Shown: positions 17,452-26,820 of the stretch, piece by piece
Position numbering within the stretch: position 1 is the first letter of the stretch
Layout of the letters: each line of letters opens with the position of its first letter
Source of the DNA: CALKJU01 sp046349355
GTDB lineage: Bacteria; Pseudomonadota; Alphaproteobacteria; Geminicoccales; Geminicoccaceae
Direction: 5' to 3'
Assembly: GCA_046349355.1 (NCBI GenBank)
Contig: JAXMCM010000021.1
Coordinates: forward strand, 1-64,000
DNA: 64,000 bases
Notes under the pieces: generated by a model
The model's database searches: none
Seen by the model: the letters and a program-made list of their open reading frames with translations, nothing else
Told to the model about the DNA's origin: nothing
Made by a program: the position numbers and the translations under genes

Positions 17452-18294
17452 TCAGCGGGCCGCCGAGGCTGCGGCCTGCAGCTCGGTGGCGAGGGTCCGC
17501 ACCGCCTGCGGCGTGCGCGGGCCGAAGCCCAGCAGCAGCAGGCCGTCCATGGCGACCAGCCGCCCGGCCTGGGCGGCCGGCGTCTGGCGCAGCTCGGGCA
17601 GATCCAGCAGCGCCTGCGCACCGCCGGCGGCATCGACCGTCTCGCGCATGGCGAGGATCACGTCGGGGGCGGCGGCGACCACCGCCTCGGGTGCAAGCGG
17701 CTTGTAGCCGCGATAGCCGGTGATCGCGTTGCGCCCGCCGGCGAGCGCGATGATCCCCTCGGCGGCCGTGCCCTCGCCGGCGCCCATGGGTGCCCCCCGT
17801 CCGGCGTTCATCACGAACAGCACGGACGGCTTCGTGCCGTCCGCCGGGCCGGCCGCCATCGCCGCCTTCAGCTCGGCATCGACCCGCGCCGCCAGGGCCA
17901 GGGCCTCCGCCTCGCGACCGAGGATGGCGCCGACCGTGCGGATCCGGTCGAGGGTGCCCTCGGCGGTCGGGCGGTCGGGCACGAGCTCCAGGGGAATGCC
18001 GGCCGCCCGCAGCTGATCCAGCGTCACCGCCGGACCGCTCGACTCTAGGGCCAGGACCAGATCGGGGGCCAGGGCCACGATCGGCTCGGCCGACAGCTGG
18101 CGCATGTAGCCGACGTCGGGCAGCGCGTCGGCCTCGGCCGGCCAGGTGCTGGTGCTGTCGACGGCCACCAGCCGGTCGCCCATGCCGAGGGCGTAGACGA
18201 TCTCGGTGACGGCACCGCCCACGGCGACGATGCGCTCGGCCGCGGCGGCCGGCGTCGCCGCAAGCAGGGCGGCGGCAATCAGCAACTGCCTCAT
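17452..18294 (-). CDS. hmuT: Periplasmic heme-binding protein HmuT
   Basis: 280 residues with a signal peptide (MRQLLIAAALLAATPAAAAE). The mature protein is a class III (TroA-like/BtuF-type) binding protein: RIVAVGGAVTEIVYALG at the start, VGYMRQLSAEPIVALAPDLVL, and PEAVVAAAPDVILAM. The YMRQLSAE segment is typical of HmuT, where a tyrosine binds heme iron. The ATG overlaps the hmuS stop by four bases, which fixes the start. Confidence 0.92.
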   Translation of the reverse strand: MRQLLIAAALLAATPAAAAERIVAVGGAVTEIVYALGMGDRLVAVDSTSTWPAEADALPDVGYMRQLSAEPIVALAPDLVLALESSGPAVTLDQLRAAGIPLELVPDRPTAEGTLDRIRTVGAILGREAEALALAARVDAELKAAMAAGPADGTKPSVLFVMNAGRGAPMGAGEGTAAEGIIALAGGRNAITGYRGYKPLAPEAVVAAAPDVILAMRETVDAAGGAQALLDLPELRQTPAAQAGRLVAMDGLLLLGFGPRTPQAVRTLATELQAAASAAR

Positions 18295-19367
18295 GCTGCG
18301 TCTCCGGCCGTCGTCAGATCCAGCAGCAGCTCGCGCCAGGCCGGCAGTTCGGCCTGGCCGGCATGGCGCTCGCCGAAGACCATCAGCAGCAGACGCCCGT
18401 CCCGGTCGAACAGCTCGAGGCTGGTGACGGTCCCTTCCCGCGTCGGCTTGGTGACCACCCAGCTGCGCGCCACGACGTCCTCGTTCACATGCAGGTTGAA
18501 GCCGTCGTCGAGCACGTTCCACCACGGGCCCACGGCCTTGAGGTTGCGCAGCGTGCCGGTGCGGATCTGGATGCAGCCGGCGTTCGGCACGAACAGCATG
18601 ACCGGGAGCCCGTCGGCCGCCACCGCCCGGGTGACCTTGCGCAGCGAGCAGGGGCCGACCGGCCGGGCGAGGTCGTGTCCGGCGAGGCGGAACGCCTGCT
18701 CGCGGTCGAGGCGCAGCTCCGCGAGCATGCCGTGGAACTCGTGCACGTCGCCCAGCGCCGTCCAGCGCTCGCGCAACGCCGCGGCATCGCCCGGCGCCGC
18801 CGGCGGCAACCGCCCGGCCGCAGGCTCGACCGCGAGCCACGGGCTCTGCTCGGCGCCGGCATGCCGGTCGACGAGGGCGTCGAACGCGCCGAGGTCGCCG
18901 TCGGGCCGCAGGTAGACCTTGTGCAGGGCGCCGCCGGCGGCGTCGAAGAACTGCAGGCTGCGCCGTGCCGCGGCCGGCGCCGCGTCGCGCTCGACGGCGA
19001 AGGCGTGCCGCCAGCGGCCGAGGAAGAAGCGCAGGTCGATCGGCTTGTCGAAGACGCCGCCGACACCGCCGTCGAGATGGACCTCGCCGTAGGGGCCGAC
19101 GACCTCGAGCACGGCGGCCTCGTTGCGGGTCAGCGCCATGACCGGGCCGAGGCCCGGAATGTCGCGCAGGATGCCGGCGAGGTCGGCGTCGAGCTTGCGC
19201 ACGCGGGCACCTGGCTCGCCGCCAACGCCGGTGGCGAGCAGCTCGGCCTCGCTGATGCCGAGGCGCAGGGCGACGTCGCGCGGCCGCAGGCCTTCGTCGC
19301 GGGCGAGCGCCTCGGCGGCGGCCCGGATCGCCTCCGGATCGTGCGGGCGGGTGAGATGACCGAGCAT
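18291..19367 (-). CDS. hmuS: HmuS/HemS family heme chaperone or heme-degrading protein
   Basis: 358 residues, ATG at 19367. Two related halves are visible, each ending in a substrate-like segment (VHLDGGVGGVFDKPIDLRFF in the first, GFNLHVNEDVVARSWVV in the second), as expected for the HemS/HmuS duplication. The family binds heme in the cytoplasm after import and passes it on or opens the ring. It lies directly after the receptor gene (10-base gap) and before hmuT (overlap), the usual hmuRSTUV order. Confidence 0.9.
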   Translation of the reverse strand: MLGHLTRPHDPEAIRAAAEALARDEGLRPRDVALRLGISEAELLATGVGGEPGARVRKLDADLAGILRDIPGLGPVMALTRNEAAVLEVVGPYGEVHLDGGVGGVFDKPIDLRFFLGRWRHAFAVERDAAPAAARRSLQFFDAAGGALHKVYLRPDGDLGAFDALVDRHAGAEQSPWLAVEPAAGRLPPAAPGDAAALRERWTALGDVHEFHGMLAELRLDREQAFRLAGHDLARPVGPCSLRKVTRAVAADGLPVMLFVPNAGCIQIRTGTLRNLKAVGPWWNVLDDGFNLHVNEDVVARSWVVTKPTREGTVTSLELFDRDGRLLLMVFGERHAGQAELPAWRELLLDLTTAGDAA

Positions 19368-19377
19368 CGTCGTCCCC

Positions 19378-21495
19378 CTACCAGGCCAGCCGGTAGCTGA
19401 CGCCGACCCGGTAGTCCCGGCCCTGTTCGGCAGCGTCCGTGTAGACCGTGCTGTAGGTCTTGTCGGTGAGGTTGTTGACGCCGGCGTCGACGCGCAGGCC
19501 GCGCAGCGGTCCCTCGGTCGGCTGCCAGGCGGCGAACAGGTCGTAGGTCTGGTAGGCGTCCCGCTCCTCGCCGGGCTCGGCCCGGTCGAGCCGGCCGGCG
19601 ATGATCGCCCGCGTCCCGACGATGGCGTCGATCTCGGGCAGCTTGATGCCGAACTGTGCGGTGAACTTGTTCGGCTGGAGCACGCCGAGCGGACGTCCGG
19701 TGTCCTCATCCTCGCCGTCCAGCGTCGAGTAGCCGGCGATCAGCAGGAAGCGCTTGCTCTCGTAGCCACCCTCGATGTCGATGCCGTGCAGCTTGGCGTC
19801 GGCGACGTTGTCGGCCTGGGTCGTGCCGTTGCAGTTCGGCGGGAAGCATTCGGGCGGGACCGGCTGGTCGACCGAAAGGTCGATGAAATCGTTGCCGTGG
19901 ATCCAGAAGTACGAGCCCTTGACGTGGAACTCGTCGCCGGCCTGCAGGAGGTCGTCGAACTGGACGCCGGTTCCGACCTCGTAGTTGTGCGTGTTCTCGG
20001 GCTTGAGGTCGGGATTGGCGACGAAGAAGTTGTTGCCGAATCCCGGGATCGAGAAGTGCAGCCCGTCGGCATACAGCTCGTCGAAGGTGGGCGCCCGGAA
20101 GGCGTGGGCGTAGTTGGCGAACAGCAGCAGCCAGTCGACCGGCAGGTAGCTGACGCCGAGCTTGGGCGAGAAGGCGCCGTCGCTGGTGCTGTCGCTGCCC
20201 GACGCCGAGTTGCGGAAGTGGTCGTAGCGCATGCCCGGCACGACGAGGAACTGGCCGGGGATGCCGAGCGGCTCGGTCAGGGTCAGCTCGTTCTGCAGGA
20301 ACACCGCGAAGGTCGTGGCGTCGGCGTCGGGCACGCCCTCGCGCTCGCCGTCCGCCGAGGCGCTGCTCGACCCGTTCTGGTCGTCGTAGAAGGTCTCGAC
20401 GCCGTAGGTGAGCAGCGAGTGGATGCCCTCGCCGTGGGCAAGGCGGGTGCGGTTGTCGACCTTGACGCCGTAAGTGCTGACCTCGCGCCCGAGCACCGTG
20501 CCCGGCTCGAAGCCGCTGTCGTCGGTCAGCGCCTCCTCGTCGACCTTGTTGCGGACGTAGTAGGCCAGCACGCCGAGATCGAGCCACGAGCGCGTCGGAT
20601 CGGTCCAGCGCCACAGGCCGCGCAGCGTGTCGTTGTACTGGTCCTTGTCGTTGTCGCCGCCGCTGCCGGTGCCCTGCGGGTTGGCCGGCTCGGTGACGTC
20701 GCCGCGGAAGCCAAGATAGCTCAGCTCGAAGCGGTGGTTCTCGATGCCGTCGTAGCTGCCGCTGAGCAGGCCGCTCCAGGTGTTGCGGTCGTCATCGAGC
20801 GTCTCGCCGTTGCCGAGCTCGATGTCGTCGCTGTCGCGGTAGGTGATGCTGCCCAGGAGGTCGAAGCCGTCCTTGCTGCCGAACGTCGTCAGGTTGGCGT
20901 TCCTGTCCGTCGCGTTGCTGCCGTAGCCGCCCTTCACCCGGGCCCCCAGCGTCTCGCCGGGAAGCAGCATCTCGCCGGCCGTCAGCGTGCGGAACTCGAT
21001 GGTGCCGCCGAGGCCGCCGGAGCCGTAGAGGGCCGAGGTCGGGCCGCGCACCACCTCGACCGCCGCCAGCAGGTCGGGATCGATGAACAGCCGGCCGTCA
21101 TGGCCCGAGTTGAAGTTCTGCCGAACGCCGTCGAACAGGATCGAGACGTCCGGGCCGGTGAAGCCGCGGATGCTCGGCACCTCGCCGGAGGCGCGCGGCC
21201 CGCCGACCGAGGTGACGCCGGGAATGAAGTTGAGGATGTCGGAGACCTTCGACGGGTCGATGATCTCCAGCTGACGCGGGCCGACGACGGTGACCTGGCC
21301 CGGATACTCGAAAGCCTGGACCGGATTGCTGGTGGCCGTGTTGGTGATCGGGTCGAGGATCGCTCCGCCCGTCACCAGCGGCTGCGCCGCGACACCTGCC
21401 TCGTCCTGGGCCCAGCCGTCGGCGCTGGCGACCATCGCCGGCATCGCCGCCACCAGCGAACCGATGAACTGCGCGCTCCTGCCCGCAAACCGCAC
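19378..21495 (-). CDS. hmuR: TonB-dependent outer-membrane heme receptor
   Basis: 705 residues from a GTG at 21495, preferred because GGGGAG lies eight bases upstream; an in-frame ATG at 21549 would add 18 residues before the signal peptide. The plug domain shows SDILNFIPGVTSVGGPR and VEVVRGPTSALYGSGGLGG. The barrel carries both heme-receptor boxes: FRAP (in HAFRAPTFDELYADG) and NPDL (in VANPDLKPENTHNYEVG). It ends YRVGVSYRLAW, with the aromatic last residue used for outer-membrane insertion. It binds heme or hemoproteins and depends on the TonB-ExbBD genes at the end of the same operon. First gene of the cluster. Confidence 0.92.
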   Translation of the reverse strand: MRFAGRSAQFIGSLVAAMPAMVASADGWAQDEAGVAAQPLVTGGAILDPITNTATSNPVQAFEYPGQVTVVGPRQLEIIDPSKVSDILNFIPGVTSVGGPRASGEVPSIRGFTGPDVSILFDGVRQNFNSGHDGRLFIDPDLLAAVEVVRGPTSALYGSGGLGGTIEFRTLTAGEMLLPGETLGARVKGGYGSNATDRNANLTTFGSKDGFDLLGSITYRDSDDIELGNGETLDDDRNTWSGLLSGSYDGIENHRFELSYLGFRGDVTEPANPQGTGSGGDNDKDQYNDTLRGLWRWTDPTRSWLDLGVLAYYVRNKVDEEALTDDSGFEPGTVLGREVSTYGVKVDNRTRLAHGEGIHSLLTYGVETFYDDQNGSSSASADGEREGVPDADATTFAVFLQNELTLTEPLGIPGQFLVVPGMRYDHFRNSASGSDSTSDGAFSPKLGVSYLPVDWLLLFANYAHAFRAPTFDELYADGLHFSIPGFGNNFFVANPDLKPENTHNYEVGTGVQFDDLLQAGDEFHVKGSYFWIHGNDFIDLSVDQPVPPECFPPNCNGTTQADNVADAKLHGIDIEGGYESKRFLLIAGYSTLDGEDEDTGRPLGVLQPNKFTAQFGIKLPEIDAIVGTRAIIAGRLDRAEPGEERDAYQTYDLFAAWQPTEGPLRGLRVDAGVNNLTDKTYSTVYTDAAEQGRDYRVGVSYRLAW

Positions 21496-21587
21496 GTCGA
21501 CATCTCCCCGCAACTGGATCCGGCGCGAAGAGACCCAAAGACCGGACAAATGTCAAAGCGAGATAACAAGTAAATGGAGCGATTCTA

Positions 21588-21616
21588 TTCAGTAAAACCT
21601 TAGAAGGACTTCAGTA
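21588..21616 (-). promoter_or_regulatory. Candidate iron/heme-responsive control region of the heme operon
   Basis: An AT-rich island between the divergent receptor and sugar dehydrogenase genes contains two copies of TTCAGTA (21588-21594 and 21610-21616), exactly 22 bases apart, or about two helical turns. Between them lies CTTAGAAGGACTTCAG, which partly resembles the Irr/ICE-type TTAGAA-N-TTC dyad of alphaproteobacteria. The match is imperfect and could belong to a different repressor. Position upstream of a heme receptor makes iron control likely on general grounds. Confidence 0.35.
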
Positions 21617-21769
21617 TCTAACCAGTCAAAATTGACTCAACGCAGCGGGGGGTGCCGGCGGCCCGATGACGCCACGATGGCCGGGTCGCCGCGGTCGCGC
21701 GATGCCCTTGACGACCGCCCGAAGCTGCGCGACGCGGGAGACAGACGGAGGCGACGGAGGGAGGTGCCG

Positions 21770-23260
21770 ATGCGACGCCGCAGCATGCTCGGACACGGTG
21801 CGGCGGGCCTGGGCGCAGCCCTGGTCGGCGGTCTGCCGGCGGAGCCGGTCCGCGCCGTGGAGCCGGTCGCCAATGTCGGTCCACCGGTGGCCCTCAACCC
21901 CCTGCCGGCCATCCAGCCGAGCGGCGTTGCGGTCGAGCTGGTGACGGTGGCCACGGCACCGGCGACCGCGACGGTGCGCGGCCGCGCCTGGCTGAGCTAT
22001 CTCACCGCCGCGCCCGGAGGCCAGCCCTACCTCTACGTCAACGACACCCGGGGCCGGATCTGGCGGGTCGACACCCGCACCGGTGCCGTCGCCAACTTCC
22101 TCAATCTCGCCAGGCTGCGCGGGTCGGCCTTCCTCGGCGGCAACAAGAATGCCGGCCTGCGCAGCTTCGCCTTCCATCCCGACTTCGCCCGCGGCGGCAC
22201 TGCCGGCCATCGCCGGTTCTTCACGATCTCGACCGAGACGCTGGCCAGCCGGCCGAGCGGCGTGACCGTCCTCGCCGGCAACTATCCGGCAGCGCACGAC
22301 GCCGTTCTCGCCGAATGGACGGTCGATGCCTCGGATCCGCCCAAGGTGTTCGCCTCATCGCGGCGCGAGGTCCTGCGGATCGCGCTGTTCTCGGGCAACC
22401 AGGCCGACCATGGCGCCGACCAGCTGATGTTCAATCCCACCGCCGTCCCCGGCACGACCGAGTACGGCAAGCTCTACATCACGGTCGGCGACGGCGGTTA
22501 CCTTCCCGAGGATGGTGATCCGTACAACCAGGCCCAGGACCGGACCTCGCCGCTCGGCAAGGTGCTGCGGCTCAATCCGCTGCGGGTCGGCAGCAAGCCG
22601 TTCGGCACGCCGGCATCGAACCCGTTCCCGGGCCTCGGCGGGGCCGGCCCGCTGGTCTGGGCGTACGGCCTGCGCCACCCGCAGCATCTGGCGTTCGATC
22701 CGGTCACCGGCACCGGCATCCTCACCGACATCGGCCAGTGGCAGATCGAGGAGGTCAACCTGCTGCTGCGCGGCGCCAACTACGGCTGGCCACTGCGCGA
22801 GGGGACGTTCGCCTTCGTCAGCGACCAGCCCGAGCAGCTCTACGGGCTCCCGGCCAACGACGCCACCCTGGGCCTGACCTATCCGGTGGCGCAGTACGAC
22901 CACGAGGAAGGGCTGCCGCAGACCGGCTGGGCCTCGGGCTTCGTCTCCGCCATCTGCGGCGGCTTCGTCTACCGCGGCTCGGCCGTGCCGGCGCTGCAGG
23001 GGCACTACCTGTGCGGCGACCTGGTCAACGGCCGGATCTTCCACGTGCCGCTCGCCAGCCTGGTGCAGGGCCAGCAGACGCCGTTGCTGGGGCTCACGCT
23101 GCTGCAGAACGGCGTCGCCACCGACATGACCACTCTGGTCGGCAGCACCAACGGCCGCGTCGACCTCCGCTTCGGGCAGGGCGCGGACGGCGAGGTCTAC
23201 GTGATGAGCAAGCAGGACGGCGTGATCCGCCGCATGGTCGCGGCGGCCAGCACCGGCTGA
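21770..23260 (+). CDS. Exported PQQ-type glucose/sorbosone dehydrogenase-like protein
   Basis: 496 residues. The ATG at 21770 follows a strong GGAGGGAGG site; longer in-frame versions are unsupported. The N-terminus (MRRRSMLGHGAAGLGAAL) is a twin-arginine-like signal. The body is a six-bladed beta-propeller of the GSDH family, with FAFHPDF, LYITVGDGGYLPEDGDPYNQAQD, VWAYGLRHPQHLAFDP and GANYGWPLREGTFAF. These soluble periplasmic enzymes oxidise aldoses with PQQ, although many relatives have no proven substrate. It diverges from the heme receptor and ends just before a strong terminator. Confidence 0.85.
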   Translation: MRRRSMLGHGAAGLGAALVGGLPAEPVRAVEPVANVGPPVALNPLPAIQPSGVAVELVTVATAPATATVRGRAWLSYLTAAPGGQPYLYVNDTRGRIWRVDTRTGAVANFLNLARLRGSAFLGGNKNAGLRSFAFHPDFARGGTAGHRRFFTISTETLASRPSGVTVLAGNYPAAHDAVLAEWTVDASDPPKVFASSRREVLRIALFSGNQADHGADQLMFNPTAVPGTTEYGKLYITVGDGGYLPEDGDPYNQAQDRTSPLGKVLRLNPLRVGSKPFGTPASNPFPGLGGAGPLVWAYGLRHPQHLAFDPVTGTGILTDIGQWQIEEVNLLLRGANYGWPLREGTFAFVSDQPEQLYGLPANDATLGLTYPVAQYDHEEGLPQTGWASGFVSAICGGFVYRGSAVPALQGHYLCGDLVNGRIFHVPLASLVQGQQTPLLGLTLLQNGVATDMTTLVGSTNGRVDLRFGQGADGEVYVMSKQDGVIRRMVAAASTG

Positions 23261-23344
23261 CGGCCGCCCCGGCGGCGAGCCGTGGAATAGGCGGCGGCGC
23301 GAGACCGTTGTCGACGCGAAGATTGGACGACCTCTCCTGCTCCC

Positions 23345-23375
23345 GGCCGCCGGCTCATCCCGGCGGCCGTTTTCT
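23345..23375 (+). terminator. Rho-independent terminator after the sugar dehydrogenase gene
   Basis: GGCCGCCGG (23345-23353) pairs perfectly with CCGGCGGCC (23360-23368) across a six-base loop, followed by GTTTTCT. It lies 84 bases after the dehydrogenase stop. The opposite strand also lies downstream of no gene end here, so it most likely serves the + strand gene. Confidence 0.75.
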
Positions 23376-23485
23376 TGCCGCGACCTGTCCTCGGCGCGGA
23401 AGGCTTCGCCGGGCGGGTCGAGCGGGCCGCAGGACCCTGCCGGCGCTGCTCGATCCGGGACGGCCGGTGCCGGCGATGGCGACCC

Positions 23486-24643
23486 TCACGCCCGGGCGTC
23501 GTCGGCGGCCTGCCGCAGGAACTCCAGCAGCAGCGCGGTGACCGGTGCGGGCTGCTCCTGCTGGACCCAGTGCCCGGCCCCGGGAAGCAGGTGCACGGCG
23601 CGCATGCGCCGGCAGACCTCGCGCTGCATGCGCTCGAAGGCACCCGGACTCTGGTAGATGCCCCAATCGGCCGCCCCGGCGATGTAGCAGGCCGGTACGG
23701 TGATGGCGGCGCCGTCGAACAGCTGCAGCTCGCCCATCTGCGCCGGGTCGGTGATGCAGCGATACCAGTTGAGGCCGCCCTGGAAGCCGGTCCGGGCGAA
23801 CTCGGCCGTGTAGACCGCAAGGTCGGCGTCGGGCAGCCAGGCGCAGCGGGCGGCGGCGTCGGCCGCCGGGGCGAAGGGGGCGACCGCGGCCGGCATGCCG
23901 AGTCCGGCCGGCATCACGTAGTAGGGGGGCAACACCGCCAGGGCGGCGGCACTCCAGCCGGCCAGCGGGTGCGGCCGGTTCGCCGGCCAGTCGGCGCTCT
24001 TCACGTGGTAGTAGGCGCGCAGGAAGGCGTGCAGGCCGCCCGGCGGGCCGTGCATGTCGCGATCGGCCTGCGGCGTCGAAAAATACCACTGATAGTGCTG
24101 TCGCGGCGGGTCGAGGGCGGCGAGGGCGGCCGGCACGTCGAGGGGCGGCGCCGCACCCAGCCGCGGCGCGCCGCCGAAGGGCGCGCTCATCAGCGCCACG
24201 GCCCGGAACAGGTCGGGCCGCATCAGCGCGCAGCAGCCGGCCACGAACGAGCCGAAGTCGTGCCCGACCACGGCGGCGACCTCGGCCACGCCGAGGGCGC
24301 GCAGCAGGGCGAGGACGTCCTTGGCGAGGTTGAACTGCCGGTACGGCACGAGGTCGGCGGCGTAGCGTCCGTCCCAGCCGGTGGTGCGGCCGTAGCCGCG
24401 CTGGTCGGGGGCGATGACGTGGTAGCCGGCCGCGGCCAGGGCCGGCAGCTGGTGGCGCCAGCTGTAGGCCAGCTCGGGAAAGCCGTGCAGCAGCACGACC
24501 ACCGGCCGCCCGGGCGTGCCGGCCTCGAGCAGGTGCAGGCGCAGGCCGGTGGCGGTGTCGACGAAGCGGGAGCGGACGCCGTCGATCACCGGGGCCGCGG
24601 CATAGGCGAGGGGATCCGGCTCGGGCGCGCTTGCGGACACCAT
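23486..24643 (-). CDS. Alpha/beta hydrolase, epoxide hydrolase-like
   Basis: 385 residues. The oxyanion motif HGFPE (from H53), the nucleophile elbow GHDFGS with Asp129, and the C-terminal GAGHWVQQEQP carrying the catalytic histidine are all present. An aspartate nucleophile with HGFPE is characteristic of soluble epoxide hydrolases and haloalkane dehalogenase relatives; two lid tyrosines that activate the epoxide are plausible in HYQWYFS and NWYRCIT. These hydrolyse epoxides to diols. No signal peptide, so it is cytoplasmic. Start ATG at 24643. It is a single-gene unit, and the natural substrate is not indicated by neighbours. Confidence 0.87.
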   Translation of the reverse strand: MVSASAPEPDPLAYAAAPVIDGVRSRFVDTATGLRLHLLEAGTPGRPVVVLLHGFPELAYSWRHQLPALAAAGYHVIAPDQRGYGRTTGWDGRYAADLVPYRQFNLAKDVLALLRALGVAEVAAVVGHDFGSFVAGCCALMRPDLFRAVALMSAPFGGAPRLGAAPPLDVPAALAALDPPRQHYQWYFSTPQADRDMHGPPGGLHAFLRAYYHVKSADWPANRPHPLAGWSAAALAVLPPYYVMPAGLGMPAAVAPFAPAADAAARCAWLPDADLAVYTAEFARTGFQGGLNWYRCITDPAQMGELQLFDGAAITVPACYIAGAADWGIYQSPGAFERMQREVCRRMRAVHLLPGAGHWVQQEQPAPVTALLLEFLRQAADDARA

Positions 24644-24888
24644 GCCGGCAGCCTCCGTTCGACGGGCAGGGGCGGTCGCCGATGACTAGCCCGGCGCGCC
24701 GGCTGCCGGAAGACGTAGCCAATCCGGTACGCCCGGGCGCTGCCGGCCGACGGTCGGACCCGGCGCCCCGCGGTGCCATGCAACAGCCGTTGCAGCCGGT
24801 GCGACTCCCCTGCGCATCAGCGGACGTCCATCACTTCGGCCACGGGCCGGATGGCCGGTCGCGACAAGGGCGCAGGGGAGAGACTTCG

Positions 24889-26283
24889 ATGGCGATCAAC
24901 GACCAGATCCCGCAGGCCCCGTCCGGAACGACGGGCACCAGCACCGGCACCGGCGGCAGCACCACCTCGGCGACACCGGGCATGACGCTCGTCGGCTCGA
25001 CGGGCGACGACCTGCTCATCGGCGGCGCCAGCAACGACGTGCTGATGGGGGGTGGCGGCAACGACATCCTGCGTGGCGGCGCCGGCAGCGACGTGCTCAG
25101 CGGCGGCCAGGGCGACGACATCTTCGTCTTCGGTTCCGGCGACGGCAGCGACGTGGTTCTCGACTTCGGCGGCAACGACAAGCTCGACTTCAGGGGCATC
25201 GACGGCGTCTACGGCATCGCGGATCTGGTGCGCAGCGGCACGACGATCCAGGCCGGCGACGTCACCCTTTCCGTCCAGGGGCTGACCGACGCCAGCTACA
25301 CGGCGTCGCGCATGCTCTTTGCGACACGGCCCGCCGACGTCACCCAGACCGGCACGGCCGGCGACGACGTCATCACCTCGGGCGCCGGCAACGACGTGCT
25401 GGACGGCGCCGGCGGCAACGACCAGCTCGATGCCGGCGCCGGGTCCGACCTGCTCCGTGGCGGCACCGGCAACGACGTCATGACCGGCGGCGCCGGCATC
25501 GACACCTTCGTCATGGCCCAGGGCGACGGCAACGACACCATCACCGACTGGACCGCCGACGACCGGCTCGACCTCAGTGCCGTCAAGGAAGCCTTCGTCT
25601 TCAGCGACCTGCAGATCAGCGGCAACAAGGTCACCGCCGGCAACATCAGCGTCACCCTCAACGGCATGACCGCCGACAACTTCACGGCTGACGACGTCAT
25701 CTTCGGCACCCGCGACGCGGCCATGAGCGTCACCGGCACCACCGGCTACGACAGCCTCGTCGGCGGCTCGGGCGACGACAGCATCGATGGCGGCTCCGGC
25801 GACGACAAGCTCTATGGCGAGTACGGCAACGACATCCTCCGCGGCGGTGCCGGCAACGATCTCGAGCACGGCGGCAACGGCGCCGACCAGGTCTTCGGCG
25901 GCAGCGGCAGCGACTCGCTGCGCGGCAGCCTCGGCAACGACGTCGTCAGCGGCGGCAACGATGGCGACTTCGTCTTCGGCGATGGCGGCAACGACGTGGT
26001 CGAGGGCGGTGCCGGCGACGACCAGCTGACCGGCGGCGCCGGCGTCGACAGCTTCGTCTTCAAGGCCGGCAGCGGTGTCGACACGATCACCGACTTCGCC
26101 GACGGCGAGACGATCGACCTCAGCCAGCTCAACGTCAACGGCCTGCAGATCACCGGCTTCGGCGGCCTCGACATCAGCGTCGGCGCCAACGGCAGCGGCA
26201 GCGAGATCGACGTCCTCGGCATCACCATCCTCTCCAGCCGCGGCGTCATCAGCTGGGACGCCAGCGACTTCATCTTCGCGTGA
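24889..26283 (+). CDS. RTX calcium-binding repeat protein with three repeat blocks
   Basis: 464 residues from the ATG at 24889, with AGGGGAG at 24874-24880. After a Thr/Ser/Gly-rich N-terminus, three blocks of GGxGND repeats appear (about residues 38-80, 160-200, 285-380). Each block is followed by a module of the form F-V-x-x-x-GDGxDxxxDFxxxDxLDLS, which suggests an ancient internal triplication. The protein ends SWDASDFIFA, a negatively charged residue followed by hydrophobic residues as in RTX type I secretion signals. No catalytic domain is evident. Confidence 0.85.
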   Translation: MAINDQIPQAPSGTTGTSTGTGGSTTSATPGMTLVGSTGDDLLIGGASNDVLMGGGGNDILRGGAGSDVLSGGQGDDIFVFGSGDGSDVVLDFGGNDKLDFRGIDGVYGIADLVRSGTTIQAGDVTLSVQGLTDASYTASRMLFATRPADVTQTGTAGDDVITSGAGNDVLDGAGGNDQLDAGAGSDLLRGGTGNDVMTGGAGIDTFVMAQGDGNDTITDWTADDRLDLSAVKEAFVFSDLQISGNKVTAGNISVTLNGMTADNFTADDVIFGTRDAAMSVTGTTGYDSLVGGSGDDSIDGGSGDDKLYGEYGNDILRGGAGNDLEHGGNGADQVFGGSGSDSLRGSLGNDVVSGGNDGDFVFGDGGNDVVEGGAGDDQLTGGAGVDSFVFKAGSGVDTITDFADGETIDLSQLNVNGLQITGFGGLDISVGANGSGSEIDVLGITILSSRGVISWDASDFIFA

Positions 26284-26820
26284 GTGTCGGCACGGCCCGG
26301 TTCCGGCCAGCAGGAGAAGTCACCGGTCGGGCCGGGCCCGGCCGTGGGAAAGGACAGGATCCGGTCCGCAAGCCGGATGCCGCCGCAACGCCAGAAGGAT
26401 GTGCTGGAACCGACCGCCGGTCGAAAGATTTGATCAGGCGTGCTTCGCGTTCTCCATGCTCCGGCTGCCGGCTCACCCCGGCGGCGGCCTTGTTCTCCGG
26501 CGGACGACGCTTCGAACGGCTAGCCGGAGCTCCTCGATACGCACGAGTAGCCGGACGTCGACGCGATGATGCTTCCCGTCGCGCCCGGACTCGCGCCGGC
26601 TGTCCTGATCCTATCCGTGCTCCGGTCGCCGGGCGGCGGCGAACAAGGAACTGAGGCGCAGGCGAGGCGACGCTGCTATCACAGGGCGTCCAACCTTCGG
26701 CTGAAGCAGCCCGGCACGGAGAACGGCGAATGGCAGCGGCGTCCGATCTCGACGAGGGCGGCTCCCGACCGACGTCGCAACTACGGGCTGAGCCGGAATG
26801 GCGATATTCGTCGAGACGTC
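26284..26820 (+). other. 537-base gap between the RTX gene and tRNA-Arg
   Basis: No convincing gene is present on either strand. Short open frames here lack ribosome binding sites and family resemblance. The only structured element is the terminator-like hairpin at 26464-26497. The stretch is slightly less GC-rich than its surroundings, and I see no attachment site or direct repeat of the tRNA 3' end within it. Confidence 0.6.
26464..26497 (+). terminator. Terminator-like hairpin similar to the one at 23345
   Basis: GCTGCCGG (26464-26471) pairs with CCGGCGGC (26478-26485) including one G-T wobble, loop CTCACC, followed by a T-poor tail (GGCCTTGTTCT). It is 180 bases after the RTX stop codon. 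The core CCGGCTCAYCCCGGCGG is shared with the hairpin at 23345-23368, suggesting a dispersed element. Confidence 0.45.
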
